DNA of 64,000 bases from Parachlamydiales bacterium (GCA_041671045.1 JBAZCF010000007.1:1-64000); one strand, 5' to 3'; counted from the stretch's first letter, positions 1 through 8,085 are shown. The notes: generated from the sequence alone by a model not told the origin. A program made the numbers and translations.

Positions 1-70
1 ATGTTTGACGTGATCGCGTCAGCGAGCATGTCAACGTCGGCGACGCGGACCCGCGGGGGGCCGCGGCGAT
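1..70. other. GC-rich stretch at the window edge, unexplained
   Basis: About 48 of these 70 bases are G or C (roughly 69 percent), far above the surrounding DNA. The hexamer CCGCGG occurs at 51-56 and 61-66 around a short G run. No open reading frame here looks coding. It may be the edge of a GC-rich feature lying mostly outside the window, transferred DNA, or an assembly artefact at a contig end. Between here and the end of the synthetase gene at 278 I see only a repeat copy and a hairpin. Confidence 0.4.
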
Positions 71-146
71 GTGAGATCGGTACGAAACAATCGTGCTAGT
101 GACAGGCTAATGTGGGGCGAAGCTTCTCTGCGATCTTTGCGCCTTT

Positions 147-183
147 GCGTTCAAAAAAACGCCACACAAACATCCCTACAGAC
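147..183 (-). repeat. dispersed repeat copy A (partial terminator-like hairpin)
   Basis: Read on the minus strand this contains GTTTGTGTGGCG followed by a T run and GAACGC, preceded by GTCTGTAG four bases upstream. The same arrangement occurs on the plus strand at 54391-54428, in the hairpin between two convergent genes. Both copies lie just downstream of a gene on the minus strand (glyQS here, nth there). This copy lacks the full second arm; only GCGTT (147-151) and AACGC (158-162) can pair closely. Confidence 0.5.
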
Positions 184-221
184 ATACTCCGGCATCTGTC
201 TGCAAGGACTTGTGGCATATT

Positions 222-249
222 CCTTGCCGTCGACTTCTCGACGGCAAGG
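222..249 (-). terminator. hairpin downstream of glyQS
   Basis: A perfect 11-bp inverted repeat (CCTTGCCGTCG at 222-232 and CGACGGCAAGG at 239-249) with a 6-base loop lies 28 bases beyond the glyQS stop codon. No T run follows on either strand, so it is either a non-canonical terminator or a 3' stabilising structure. Confidence 0.5.
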
Positions 250-277
250 AAAGAGAAAGCTTTTGGATATGAATACC

Positions 278-1684
278 TTAAAGCGGAGGGGGCGTTAGTA
301 TTTCTAAGCACCGTGCCATCAGCTTATCCAAGCTGATCCGTTCTTGTTCCATGCTATCGCGGTGTCGCAAGGTAACGGTATTATCTTCCAGCGTTTCGAA
401 GTCGATGGTAATACAAATCGGCGTTCCTATCTCATCATGGCGACGGTAGCGTTTACCTATAGCTCCTGAATCGTCATATTGGACAGTCCAATTTCCGTTC
501 AAACTATGGAAGACATTGCGCGCTTTTTCGACCAAGTGCTCTTTCTTCATGAGGGGGAAGACTGCAATTTTCACCGGCGCCATATGTGGAAGGAAACGCA
601 AAACGGTACGTTCTTCGCCATTGGGCAGTTTTTCTTCTGCATAGGCTTGGCAAATAAGGGCCAAGATGGTGCGGTCTAAACCAAAAGTAGGCTCGATGAC
701 ATGTGGAACGAATTTCTCACGTGTTTGTGGATCTGTAAAATCCAGCTTAGTTTTAGAGAACTCAGCATGTTGCGAGAGGTCGAAATTTGTTCTGTAGGCC
801 AATCCGTAAAGCTCGCTCCTTCCAAAAGGGAAGTTGTACATGATATCCACTGTACGTTTGGAGTAGTGGGAAAGCTTTTCTTGAGGATGCTCATGGTGGC
901 TTAAGCGGTCATTCGAAAGACCGATCCAACGGCACCAGCGGTCCATCACAGAAAGCCATTCATCGAATTTCTCTTGCCACTGCTCTCCACGGATAAAATA
1001 TTCGATTTCCATTTGTTCAAATTCGATGACGCGGAAGATAAAGTTGCCGGGGGTAATCTCATTACGGAAGGCTTTACCGATTTGGGCAACACCAAAAGGA
1101 ATATTAACACGCATGGTATCGACAATGTTTTTGTAGTCGAGGAAGATCGCTTGAGCTGTCTCCGGGCGGAGGTAAGCGATATCGTTTTCACCTGGCGAGC
1201 TTGTTTTGCTAAGTTTTGTCGAAAACATAAGGTTGAAATAGCGTGCCTCGGTCCATTCTTTAGCACCGCATTTGGGACAGGCGAGATTATGTTCTTTCAC
1301 AAGGGCGTTGATTTGATCTACAGTGAATCCTTCCACGTCAATCTGCAAGGTTTGCTCGATTAGATGGTCGGCACGAAAACGGCTTTTGCATTTTTTGCAG
1401 TCGATCAAAGCGTCGTTAAAGCCTGCGACATGGCCTGACGCTTCCCATGCTCTGGGATGGAGTAATATGGGTCCGTCCATTCCCACCATATCTTCGCGGT
1501 TATGCACGAAATTGCGCCACCAAGCTTGACGGACAGTTTGTTTCATTTCTGCGCCATAAGGTCCGTAACTATAAGTATTGGCAAAGCCGCCATAGATTTC
1601 GGATCCTGGAAAAATGAAACCACGTCTTTTACACAAGGCGACTACGGATTTTAGCAGATCTTCTTGTTCTGACATTTTGAACAT
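278..1684 (-). CDS. glyQS: glycyl-tRNA synthetase, single-chain alpha2 type
   Basis: This class II aminoacyl-tRNA synthetase charges tRNA-Gly with glycine in the cytoplasm. At 468 residues it matches the homodimeric (eukaryote/archaeal/Bacillales-like) form, not the alpha-beta enzyme of most bacteria. Motif 1 (SYGPYGAEMK, about 39-48), motif 2 (FRNEITPG, about 206-213) and motif 3 (GLDRTILAL, C-terminal third) are intact. A zinc-binding insertion has C96, C99, C136 and C139. Translation may start at M1 or at M4 (1675); neither has a clear Shine-Dalgarno. It is divergent from the small gene at 1756. Chlamydia trachomatis is known to encode a fused alpha-beta GlyRS of about 1000 residues, so this gene marks a different enzyme history. 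Identification is secure. Confidence 0.96.
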   Translation of the reverse strand: MFKMSEQEDLLKSVVALCKRRGFIFPGSEIYGGFANTYSYGPYGAEMKQTVRQAWWRNFVHNREDMVGMDGPILLHPRAWEASGHVAGFNDALIDCKKCKSRFRADHLIEQTLQIDVEGFTVDQINALVKEHNLACPKCGAKEWTEARYFNLMFSTKLSKTSSPGENDIAYLRPETAQAIFLDYKNIVDTMRVNIPFGVAQIGKAFRNEITPGNFIFRVIEFEQMEIEYFIRGEQWQEKFDEWLSVMDRWCRWIGLSNDRLSHHEHPQEKLSHYSKRTVDIMYNFPFGRSELYGLAYRTNFDLSQHAEFSKTKLDFTDPQTREKFVPHVIEPTFGLDRTILALICQAYAEEKLPNGEERTVLRFLPHMAPVKIAVFPLMKKEHLVEKARNVFHSLNGNWTVQYDDSGAIGKRYRRHDEIGTPICITIDFETLEDNTVTLRHRDSMEQERISLDKLMARCLEILTPPPL

Positions 1685-1755
1685 CCAAATAAATTAATTT
1701 TCGTATAAATAAGGTAATCGCTTAAAAAGGTAGCTTATTAGACTAGAAATTTTCA

Positions 1756-2022
1756 ATGGCAATGGCGCAAGATCCTTCACAATTAGAACTTTTTGATGAA
1801 AATGCAGTTATGGATGTACTCCAAAAGGAGCTTGCTGCCTTAAAAAAACGGTGCGATGTTTTGCGCCGGGGCATGTCTTCGCGTTATAATAAGCTGGCAA
1901 AGCTCTGTATTTTTCTGCAGGAAGAGAATGCCCTCTTGAAAACGCGGTTGGAGAAAATTGAAAGGGGGGAAAGAGAGCCTATTTTGACTGAGGAACCTGA
2001 TTTTTTCTGTAGCGTTAAATAA
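1756..2022 (+). CDS. small coiled-coil protein, function unknown
   Basis: An 88-residue protein, highly charged and helical. Residues about 17-70 show heptad-like spacing of leucines and isoleucines typical of a coiled coil (for example QKELAALKKRCDVL and QEENALLKTRLEKIE). It has no signal peptide or membrane segment. The start could also be the ATG two codons downstream. It sits between the divergent glyQS gene and tRNA-Leu. I do not recognise a named family. Its size and composition suggest a small cytoplasmic structural or regulatory protein, which is only inference. Confidence 0.7.
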   Translation: MAMAQDPSQLELFDENAVMDVLQKELAALKKRCDVLRRGMSSRYNKLAKLCIFLQEENALLKTRLEKIERGEREPILTEEPDFFCSVK

Positions 2023-2054
2023 GTTCTTTCCCTAACATCATTGTGTTTACTTAT

Positions 2055-2138
2055 GCGGCCATGGCGGAATTGGTAGACGCGCTAGATTCAGGTTCTAGTC
2101 AGGGTTTCCTGGTGGATGTTCGAGTCATCTTGGCCGCA
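2055..2138 (+). tRNA. tRNA-Leu (anticodon CAG)
   Basis: The 84-base sequence folds as a class II tRNA. The 7-bp acceptor stem is GCGGCCA with TGGCCGC, and the discriminator is A. The D arm contains GGTAGAC. The anticodon stem CTAGA/TCTAG encloses a loop with CAG. There is a long variable arm, and a T arm with loop TTCGAGT. The 3' CCA is not encoded. A long variable arm together with a CAG anticodon identifies a leucine tRNA reading CUG. Confidence 0.95.
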
Positions 2139-2180
2139 ATTATTTTATCCGTTTATAGTATAAGGTGTCTAAGTCAGGCA

Positions 2181-2231
2181 CGCATAAGCTTCCTCGACTC
2201 CTCTAGGTAAGCACCGGCGAGCGTTTATGCG
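2181..2231 (+). promoter_or_regulatory. inverted repeat in the lepA leader
   Basis: CGCATAAGC at 2181-2189 can pair with GCGTTTATGCG-type sequence ending at 2231 (nine pairs including one G-T), closing a loop of about 33 bases. It ends 24 bases before the lepA start. It could terminate the upstream tRNA transcript or structure the lepA leader; no T run decides this. Confidence 0.3.
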
Positions 2232-2255
2232 GGTTTACTTATAGATTAAAATTTT

Positions 2256-4064
2256 ATGACCAAATATTCACGCAAACACATCCGTAATTTCTCTATCATC
2301 GCCCATATCGACCATGGTAAGTCGACTATTGCCGACAGACTTTTGGAACTCACCAAAACCCTCGAAGCGCGGGAAATGCAAGAGCAAGTCTTGGATGATA
2401 TGGACCTGGAAAGAGAAAGAGGCATCACGATCAAGGCCCATCCGGTCACGATGTATTACAATTCTCCCGACGGCGAAATTTATCAGATCAACTTTATCGA
2501 TACGCCGGGCCACGTGGACTTTTCTTACGAAGTTTCCCGTTCCCTTTCAGCATGCGAAGGCGCGTTGCTTGTCATTGACGCAGCTCAAGGCATTCAAGCT
2601 CAAACTCTTGCAAACATGCACCTCGCCTTGGAGCGCAACCTCACCATCGTACCGGTCTTAAATAAGATTGACCTTCCCGCAGCAAATATCGAAGAGACAA
2701 AGCAGCAGATCGAAGAGTTAATGGCTATCGATGCCTCCGACGCTATCGCCTGTTCCGCAAAAACGGGTGTCGGCATTCGCGAAATCCTTGACCGTATCGT
2801 TAGGGACATACCTCCTCCTGATGAACCTAAAGACGATCTTTTACGCGCCCTCATCTTCGATTCGCACTATGACAACTACCGCGGCGTCAAAGTTTATATC
2901 CGCGTCATGAGCGGCCATGTCCGCAAAGGGACAGTTATCCGCATGATGGCCAGCGGTAAAACCTTTGAAGTATTAGAAGTCGGCATTTTCGCCCCTCAGA
3001 TGCGACCTACAGACGAATTACGTCCCGGAGAAGTCGGATACTTCATTGCCAACATCAAAATCACCTCCGACGTTAAAGTTGGCGACACAATTACTTCGCA
3101 TAAACACCCGGCAAGCGATGCCCTTCCCGGCTTCCGCCACGTCACTCCTGTCGTCTTTGCAGGGATCTATCCTATCGACAGCTCCGACTTTGAAGCGGTC
3201 CGTGATGCTTTGACCAAACTTCAGCTCAATGACTCCGCTCTACATATCGAACAAGAGAGCAGTACAGCGTTGGGATTTGGTTTCCGCTGCGGCTTCCTCG
3301 GCCTGCTCCACTTAGAGATAGTCTTTGAAAGGCTGCAAAGGGAATTCAATCTAGATATCATTTCTACCGCACCCAGCGTTTGCTATCGATTCACGCTAAG
3401 TGATAATTCAGTCAAAGAAATTGATAATCCTTCCCATTATCCAGATCCGGGCCATATCGCTTGGGTAGAGGAACCTTGGGTAAAGAGCCACATCATTACT
3501 CCTACAGATTTTCTTGGTGCTGTTTTGGCCCTAGGCATGGATAAAAGGGGTATGTGCATCAAGACGGAGACCTTAGATAGCCGTCGCGTCATGCTGACCT
3601 ACCAAATCCCCCTCAATGAGATCATCACCGACTTCAACGATAAACTTAAGTCTATCACGAAAGGCTATGGTTCTTTCGACTATGAATTTGAGAATTATCA
3701 AGAAGGCGATATCATCAAGTTGGAAATTAAGGTTAACGATGAGCCTGTCGACGCTTTCTCTTGCCTTGTCCACCGCACCAAAGCAGAATCCAAAGGCCGC
3801 GCTATCTGCAATAAGCTGAAAGATGTCATCCCGCGCCAACTGTTCAAAGTCCCTATACAAGCTGCTATCGGCGGAAAGATCATCGCCCGCGAAACTATTC
3901 CCGCCCTTTCTAAAAACGTGACCGCAAAATGCTATGGCGGCGACATCAGCCGTAAACGCAAATTATGGGAAAAGCAGAAGGAAGGTAAGAAACGGATGAA
4001 GGAAATCGGCAAGGTAACGATCCCGCAAAACGCGTTTATGGAAGTACTAAAAGCGAGTGAATAA
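2256..4064 (+). CDS. lepA: elongation factor 4 (LepA)
   Basis: A 602-residue translational GTPase that acts on the ribosome (back-translocation or initiation fidelity in other bacteria). G1 is AHIDHGKST at 16-24, the G2 region is RERGITIK, G3 is DTPGH at 82-86 and G4 is NKID at 136-139. The LepA-specific C-terminal domain ends in a lysine-rich tail (GKKRMKEIGKVTIPQNAF). Length is normal for the family. The uppS gene begins one or two bases beyond the stop codon, or overlaps it if the GTG start at 4057 is used. This suggests co-transcription with uppS-cdsA-cmk. Confidence 0.97.
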   Translation: MTKYSRKHIRNFSIIAHIDHGKSTIADRLLELTKTLEAREMQEQVLDDMDLERERGITIKAHPVTMYYNSPDGEIYQINFIDTPGHVDFSYEVSRSLSACEGALLVIDAAQGIQAQTLANMHLALERNLTIVPVLNKIDLPAANIEETKQQIEELMAIDASDAIACSAKTGVGIREILDRIVRDIPPPDEPKDDLLRALIFDSHYDNYRGVKVYIRVMSGHVRKGTVIRMMASGKTFEVLEVGIFAPQMRPTDELRPGEVGYFIANIKITSDVKVGDTITSHKHPASDALPGFRHVTPVVFAGIYPIDSSDFEAVRDALTKLQLNDSALHIEQESSTALGFGFRCGFLGLLHLEIVFERLQREFNLDIISTAPSVCYRFTLSDNSVKEIDNPSHYPDPGHIAWVEEPWVKSHIITPTDFLGAVLALGMDKRGMCIKTETLDSRRVMLTYQIPLNEIITDFNDKLKSITKGYGSFDYEFENYQEGDIIKLEIKVNDEPVDAFSCLVHRTKAESKGRAICNKLKDVIPRQLFKVPIQAAIGGKIIARETIPALSKNVTAKCYGGDISRKRKLWEKQKEGKKRMKEIGKVTIPQNAFMEVLKASE

Positions 4065-4065
4065 T

Positions 4066-4836
4066 ATGCAGCCCCTATTCATCGAAGCACAGCCCGAAAC
4101 TACTTTTTTCACTGCAGAACAAATGGCGGCCGTTGACCTGAATAACGTTCCGCGCCACATAGCCATTGTACTAGATGGCAACCGCCGTTGGGCCAATAGC
4201 AATGGTGAAACGCATGTTGAAGGCCATCAGAAGGGCGCCGACATTTTATTGGACATCCTCCGTTCCGCTAAAGAACTCACCATCGAAACAGTGACTGTCT
4301 ACGGTTTTTCGACTGAAAACTGGGGCCGTCCCCGTGAGGAAGTCGAAGCTGTCTTGTGGCTGATCGAACAATACACTATTGAACAGCGTCCGCAAATGCT
4401 AGCCAATGGAGTTAAAGTCACCTGTATCGGCGATGTAAGCGAATTCCCAGACACACTACAAAAAGCCCTGGAAGATACTGTAGAAGCAACAGCACATTGT
4501 ACTGATATCCATTTTGTAATGGCACTGAACTATGGAGCACGCAAAGAAATCTGCAGAGCCGCTAATTGCATCGCAGAAAATATGCGCCAAGGAAAAATTC
4601 CCGAGACTGCGATAGATGAAAAATTACTGGCTAGTTACTTGGACACGCATGATCTTCCCGACCTGGACTTATTTATCCGCCCGGGGGGCCAGTTAAGAAT
4701 GAGTAACTTCCTTCTTTGGCAAGCCTCCTATTCTGAACTTTACTTTTTAGATAAAATGTGGCCTGATTTCACTCCGTACGACTTATATGTAGCTGTGCTC
4801 GAATACCAAAAACGGATTAGAAGATTGGGAACCTAA
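4066..4836 (+). CDS. uppS: isoprenyl (undecaprenyl) diphosphate synthase
   Basis: A cis-prenyltransferase that builds the C55 lipid carrier for cell-wall and polysaccharide precursors. The substrate loop IAIVLDGNRRWA includes D37, N39 and R40-R41 (numbered from the ATG at 4066). A longer reading starts at GTG 4057 and overlaps the lepA stop; ATG 4066 gives 256 residues, normal for the family. The C-terminal signature reads IRPGGQLRMSNFLLWQ, where most family members have IRTGGE. The Glu that helps bind magnesium in the E. coli enzyme is therefore Gln here. The cdsA start follows the stop codon directly. Confidence 0.93.
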   Translation: MQPLFIEAQPETTFFTAEQMAAVDLNNVPRHIAIVLDGNRRWANSNGETHVEGHQKGADILLDILRSAKELTIETVTVYGFSTENWGRPREEVEAVLWLIEQYTIEQRPQMLANGVKVTCIGDVSEFPDTLQKALEDTVEATAHCTDIHFVMALNYGARKEICRAANCIAENMRQGKIPETAIDEKLLASYLDTHDLPDLDLFIRPGGQLRMSNFLLWQASYSELYFLDKMWPDFTPYDLYVAVLEYQKRIRRLGT

Positions 4837-5685
4837 ATGAAACAGAACTGGCAACAACGCCTTCTCATCGGCACTATTGCAGCCCTTACAACATTTGCTC
4901 TGATATTGGCAGCCCACCTCCCCTACTTTAATTTCTTATTCCTCGCTGTCGCTGTGGCCGTCATCACTATTGCTTCCTGGGAATTGATGCAACTTACCAT
5001 TAAAGTCGGCGGCGCGCCCTTAAGTACTTTAACATTGGCCTGTATTGCGGGATACGTTATCTCTGTATTTATCGCCACGCAATGGCATTTTCTCGATTTC
5101 CTCCCTGAATTAGCATTATTGACGACTTTAACCGCCATTTTCCTCTACCATTTTTATATCCATGAACACCCGATCAACACGATCGCAAACTCGCTTTTCC
5201 CTTTCGCCTATCTTGCCATTCCGCTTGCCACAGCTATCCCCATCCTGTATTACTTCCCGGAAAACTCCACTCAAGAAGGGCGTTGGTGGCTATTATTTCT
5301 ACTTACCGTAGTAAAAATCAATGATGTTGCAGCTTATATTTTCGGCAAAATGCTTGGCAAACACCCTATGTCCCGCTACATCAGCCCAAAGAAAACATGG
5401 GAAGGCTCGATTGCAGGTTTTGCTGCGGCGACGCTGCTAGGTGCTTTGTTTCAGCCTTTACTTCAAATTCCTTTTGCTACAGCGATTGCCCTAGCTTGCG
5501 CTTTGGCTCTTGCCGCCCAATTTGGCGACCTTTCCGAATCTCTCCTTAAGCGCGATGCCGGAACTAAGGACAGTAATAGCCTGCCCGGATTAGGCGGTGT
5601 ATTGGATGTTGTAGATGCTCTTGTGTTTAGCTGCCCTCTAATGTATATATTCCTCAGATACGAGTTTAAGGAGGCTATTGTATGA
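4837..5685 (+). CDS. cdsA: phosphatidate cytidylyltransferase (CDP-diglyceride synthase)
   Basis: An integral inner-membrane enzyme converting phosphatidate and CTP to CDP-diacylglycerol, the precursor of phosphatidylserine, phosphatidylethanolamine and phosphatidylglycerol. The 282-residue protein is hydrophobic with about seven or eight predicted membrane segments. The C-terminal signature is recognisable: a KRDAGTKDS stretch followed by PGLGGVLDVVDAL, with GLGG in place of the usual GHGG and DVVDA in place of DRxDS. It starts directly after the uppS stop and overlaps cmk by 4 bases (ATGA). With psd at 56.5 kb it supplies phospholipid synthesis. Confidence 0.93.
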   Translation: MKQNWQQRLLIGTIAALTTFALILAAHLPYFNFLFLAVAVAVITIASWELMQLTIKVGGAPLSTLTLACIAGYVISVFIATQWHFLDFLPELALLTTLTAIFLYHFYIHEHPINTIANSLFPFAYLAIPLATAIPILYYFPENSTQEGRWWLLFLLTVVKINDVAAYIFGKMLGKHPMSRYISPKKTWEGSIAGFAAATLLGALFQPLLQIPFATAIALACALALAAQFGDLSESLLKRDAGTKDSNSLPGLGGVLDVVDALVFSCPLMYIFLRYEFKEAIV

Positions 5686-6389
5686 TCATCACTATCGACG
5701 GTTCGATCGCTACAGGTAAAAGTACGATTGCACGCAAGCTAGCTCAAGAAATAGGATACATCTACTTTGATACGGGAGCCATGTATCGTAGCCTTGCTTG
5801 CGTTCTAATGAAAAATCACGTGAATTTGGATGATGCTGAAGCCATCCGTTCATTTCTCCCTTTCTTTGACTTCGACATTAAAATCAGACATGGCGAACGG
5901 TGCTATTTAGTCAATAATGAGGATGTCACCCTCGCTATCCGCACCCCTGAAGTAACTAACAACGTCTCTAAAGTTGCAGCTTTGCCTTTTGTACGTGAAA
6001 AGTTAGTCGACCTCCAACGCCACTTGGCCCTGGGAGTCAATGCAGTCTTTGAAGGGCGTGATATGGGGTCTGTAGTATTTCCCGAAGCCGACCTGAAAAT
6101 CTATTTGACCGGCAGGCCTGAAGTGCGGGCTAAAAGACGCTATGACGAACTACAAAAAAAATTCCCTGAGCTGATGAAAGATGTTACCTTGGAACAATGC
6201 CTGGAAGAGATCAATACGCGCGACAACTACGACATGAAACGTGAGGCGTCCCCTCTTATCAAGGCTGAAAATGCTTTTGAAGTCGACACTTCCGATCTAT
6301 CCCCTGACGAAGTTGTCTTCAAAATTTTAGAAATTCGCGACAGCCGTAAGACGCGGCATAATGTAAATGAAGACATAAAGGAGTCCTAA
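5682..6389 (+). CDS. cmk: cytidylate kinase
   Basis: Phosphorylates CMP and dCMP with ATP in the cytoplasm. The 235-residue protein has the P-loop GSIATGKST (7-15), followed by YFDTGAMYR for nucleotide monophosphate binding. It also has a FEGRDMGSVVFP segment and the LID-like region RRYDELQKKFPE. Its start overlaps the cdsA stop by 4 bases, so translational coupling is likely. The ndk gene follows 2 bases after its stop, behind an AAGGAG ribosome-binding site. Confidence 0.95.
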   Translation: MIITIDGSIATGKSTIARKLAQEIGYIYFDTGAMYRSLACVLMKNHVNLDDAEAIRSFLPFFDFDIKIRHGERCYLVNNEDVTLAIRTPEVTNNVSKVAALPFVREKLVDLQRHLALGVNAVFEGRDMGSVVFPEADLKIYLTGRPEVRAKRRYDELQKKFPELMKDVTLEQCLEEINTRDNYDMKREASPLIKAENAFEVDTSDLSPDEVVFKILEIRDSRKTRHNVNEDIKES

Positions 6390-6391
6390 TC

Positions 6392-6832
6392 ATGTCTAAA
6401 GAGCAAACACTTTCGATCATTAAACCCGATGCAGTGGGTAAAAATAATATCGGCGAGATCATCTCCACATTTGAAAAATCCGGTTTGAATGTTATTGCAT
6501 GCAAAATGCTTCACTTAAGCCAAGAACAAGCGCAAGAGTTCTATGCTGTCCATAAAGAGCGTCCTTTCTATAAAGACCTCGTTTCATTCATGACTACAGG
6601 TCCTGTTCTTGTAATGGTTTTAGAAGGCAATAATGCCGTTGCAGAAAACCGCCGTATCATGGGCGAAACAAACCCTGCAGTAGCAAAAGAGAAATCGCCT
6701 CAATCGATCAGAGCACGCTTTGCTAATTCCATTGATGAGAATGCTGTACACGGTTCTGACAGCCTAGAAAATGCGAAAAATGAAATCGCGTTTTTCTTCA
6801 AAAACGGCGATGTGTGCGCACGCACTAGATAA
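6392..6832 (+). CDS. ndk: nucleoside diphosphate kinase (cytoplasmic copy)
   Basis: Balances nucleoside triphosphate pools through a phosphohistidine intermediate. The 146-residue protein carries the whole NDK fold, with IIKPDAV near the N-terminus and catalytic H120 in NAVHGSDS. A strong ribosome-binding site (AAGGAG) lies 9 bases upstream. It is the last gene of the lepA-uppS-cdsA-cmk-ndk run and is followed by a stem-loop terminator. A second, exported paralogue lies at 7615. Confidence 0.97.
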   Translation: MSKEQTLSIIKPDAVGKNNIGEIISTFEKSGLNVIACKMLHLSQEQAQEFYAVHKERPFYKDLVSFMTTGPVLVMVLEGNNAVAENRRIMGETNPAVAKEKSPQSIRARFANSIDENAVHGSDSLENAKNEIAFFFKNGDVCARTR

Positions 6833-6845
6833 TTTCTAACCAAGC

Positions 6846-6885
6846 AAGCTTATTCTAGTCACTTTATGCTAGAATAAGCTTTTGT
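6846..6885 (+). terminator. rho-independent terminator after ndk
   Basis: AAGCTTATTCTAG (6846-6858) pairs perfectly with CTAGAATAAGCTT (6869-6881) around a 10-base loop, and TTGTTT follows. It lies 14 bases after the ndk stop and closes the lepA-ndk run. Confidence 0.75.
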
Positions 6886-6918
6886 TTGGGCCAATTTCTC
6901 TTCCACCGGTTAACCTTA

Positions 6919-7500
6919 GTGTCTATTCTTCTCCTCGATAATTACGATTCCTTTACATACAATATTGTCCATGCCTTATGGGGCGTGGGGGCTAAAGTCA
7001 ACGTTATTAAAAACGATGAAATAACCGTCTCTGAACTCCTAGCCATGAATCCCCCGGGTATTGTCATAGGCCCCGGACCGGGATGCCCTAAAGATGCCGG
7101 CATTTCATTGGATTTGATCCGTGCCGCTGCGATGCAAAGAGTTCCACTTTTAGGGATTTGTTTAGGAATGCAAGCTATTGGCGAGGCTTTTGGAGGGGTT
7201 GTTTGTAAAGCAGAAAAACCCATGCATGGAAAGTTAAGCCCGTTGACCCACCTAGGCACTGGTTTATTTAAAGACATTCCTAATGGATTTTTGGTGACTA
7301 GGTACCATTCCTTAGTTGTAGAAGAAAGCACTCTGCCACCCGAGCTCATTGTGACTGCCCGCACGTCAAAAAATGAGGTAATGGCCCTTAAGCACAGCCT
7401 GTATCCAATAGAAGGGGTGCAATTTCATCCGGAAGCGGTGGCAAGCGAATACGGACCAACGCTCTTTTTTAACTGGATTCGATCCCTCCAAAATAACTAA
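6919..7500 (+). CDS. glutamine amidotransferase, anthranilate/aminodeoxychorismate synthase component II
   Basis: A class I glutamine amidotransferase that passes ammonia from glutamine to a chorismate-using partner (TrpE or PabB), for tryptophan or 4-aminobenzoate synthesis. The start is taken as GTG 6919 because homology begins at SILLLDNYDSFTYN; a longer TTG reading from 6886 would run into the preceding terminator. Nucleophile C81 lies in LLGICLGMQ and the His-Glu pair in QFHPEA near the end. The oxyanion region GPGPGCP is present. No chorismate-binding partner is encoded in this window, so TrpG and PabA cannot be told apart. It stands alone between the two ndk genes. Confidence 0.88.
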   Translation: MSILLLDNYDSFTYNIVHALWGVGAKVNVIKNDEITVSELLAMNPPGIVIGPGPGCPKDAGISLDLIRAAAMQRVPLLGICLGMQAIGEAFGGVVCKAEKPMHGKLSPLTHLGTGLFKDIPNGFLVTRYHSLVVEESTLPPELIVTARTSKNEVMALKHSLYPIEGVQFHPEAVASEYGPTLFFNWIRSLQNN

Positions 7501-7614
7501 CGTAGGTAAGCATTTCTTTATTACCTAGAGACGTAGTACAATCTTGTCTCGAAGCCGGAACAAAATAATACGGCATGCAATATTATAATTTGGTTCAATC
7601 CTTGGAGGTCTAAA

Positions 7615-8085
7615 ATGCTATTTCGTTTTTTAGCTATTGCATTACTGATGGGAAGCAGCTTATGCGCATTAAACAAAGAAACAACACTGGCAATCATTAA
7701 ACCTGACGCAGTGGCATCTAATCATGTGGGCGACATCTTAAGCCGATATGAAAAATCGGGCCTGAAAATAGCAGGCATTAAAATGAACGTCCTGAGTGAA
7801 GTGGATGCAAAACAATTCTACGCCATTCATAAAGGCAAGCCCTTCTATAATGATTTGGTGAAATTTATGACGTCCGGCCCTAGTGTGATTCTCGTTCTAG
7901 AAGGGGATAATGCGGTACAGCGTAACCGTGATCTGATCGGTTCAGGAGATAAAAAAGGCTCCTTAAGGGCCGATTTTGGAACTTCCATGACTAAGAATGC
8001 TATTCACGGATCTGATTCTATCGAAAATGCTCAACAAGAAGTGGGCTTCTTCTTTTCCAATAGAAAACTCCAAGAGCGCTTCTAG
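7615..8085 (+). CDS. nucleoside diphosphate kinase with signal peptide (exported paralogue)
   Basis: A 156-residue NDK preceded by a classical Sec signal. It has an arginine near the N-terminus, the hydrophobic run FLAIALLMGSS, and a likely cleavage after A18 (LCA-LN). The mature part aligns end to end with the upstream ndk product and keeps IIKPDAV and catalytic H131 in NAIHGSDS, so it should be active. GGAGG lies 8 bases before the ATG. A TATAAT hexamer at 7584-7589 could be a -10 box, with no clear -35. The product probably works in the periplasm or beyond, for example on host or extracellular nucleotides. That placement is inference. A hairpin terminator follows. Confidence 0.88.
   Translation: MLFRFLAIALLMGSSLCALNKETTLAIIKPDAVASNHVGDILSRYEKSGLKIAGIKMNVLSEVDAKQFYAIHKGKPFYNDLVKFMTSGPSVILVLEGDNAVQRNRDLIGSGDKKGSLRADFGTSMTKNAIHGSDSIENAQQEVGFFFSNRKLQERF

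Noticed and set aside
974..1363. A 129-codon plus-strand frame antisense to the glycyl-tRNA synthetase gene
   Set aside because: The opposite strand encodes a fully conserved enzyme through the whole span; this frame is a by-product of its codon pattern.
4057..4065. GTG start for uppS overlapping the lepA stop
   Set aside because: Kept only as an alternative; ATG 4066 gives a normal-length protein, and neither start has a clear ribosome site.
7503..7550. Two short inverted repeats after the amidotransferase gene (TAGGTAA/TTACCTA and GAGAC/GTCTC) as terminator or riboswitch
   Set aside because: Stems of 5-7 bp with long loops and no T run are not strong enough to call.
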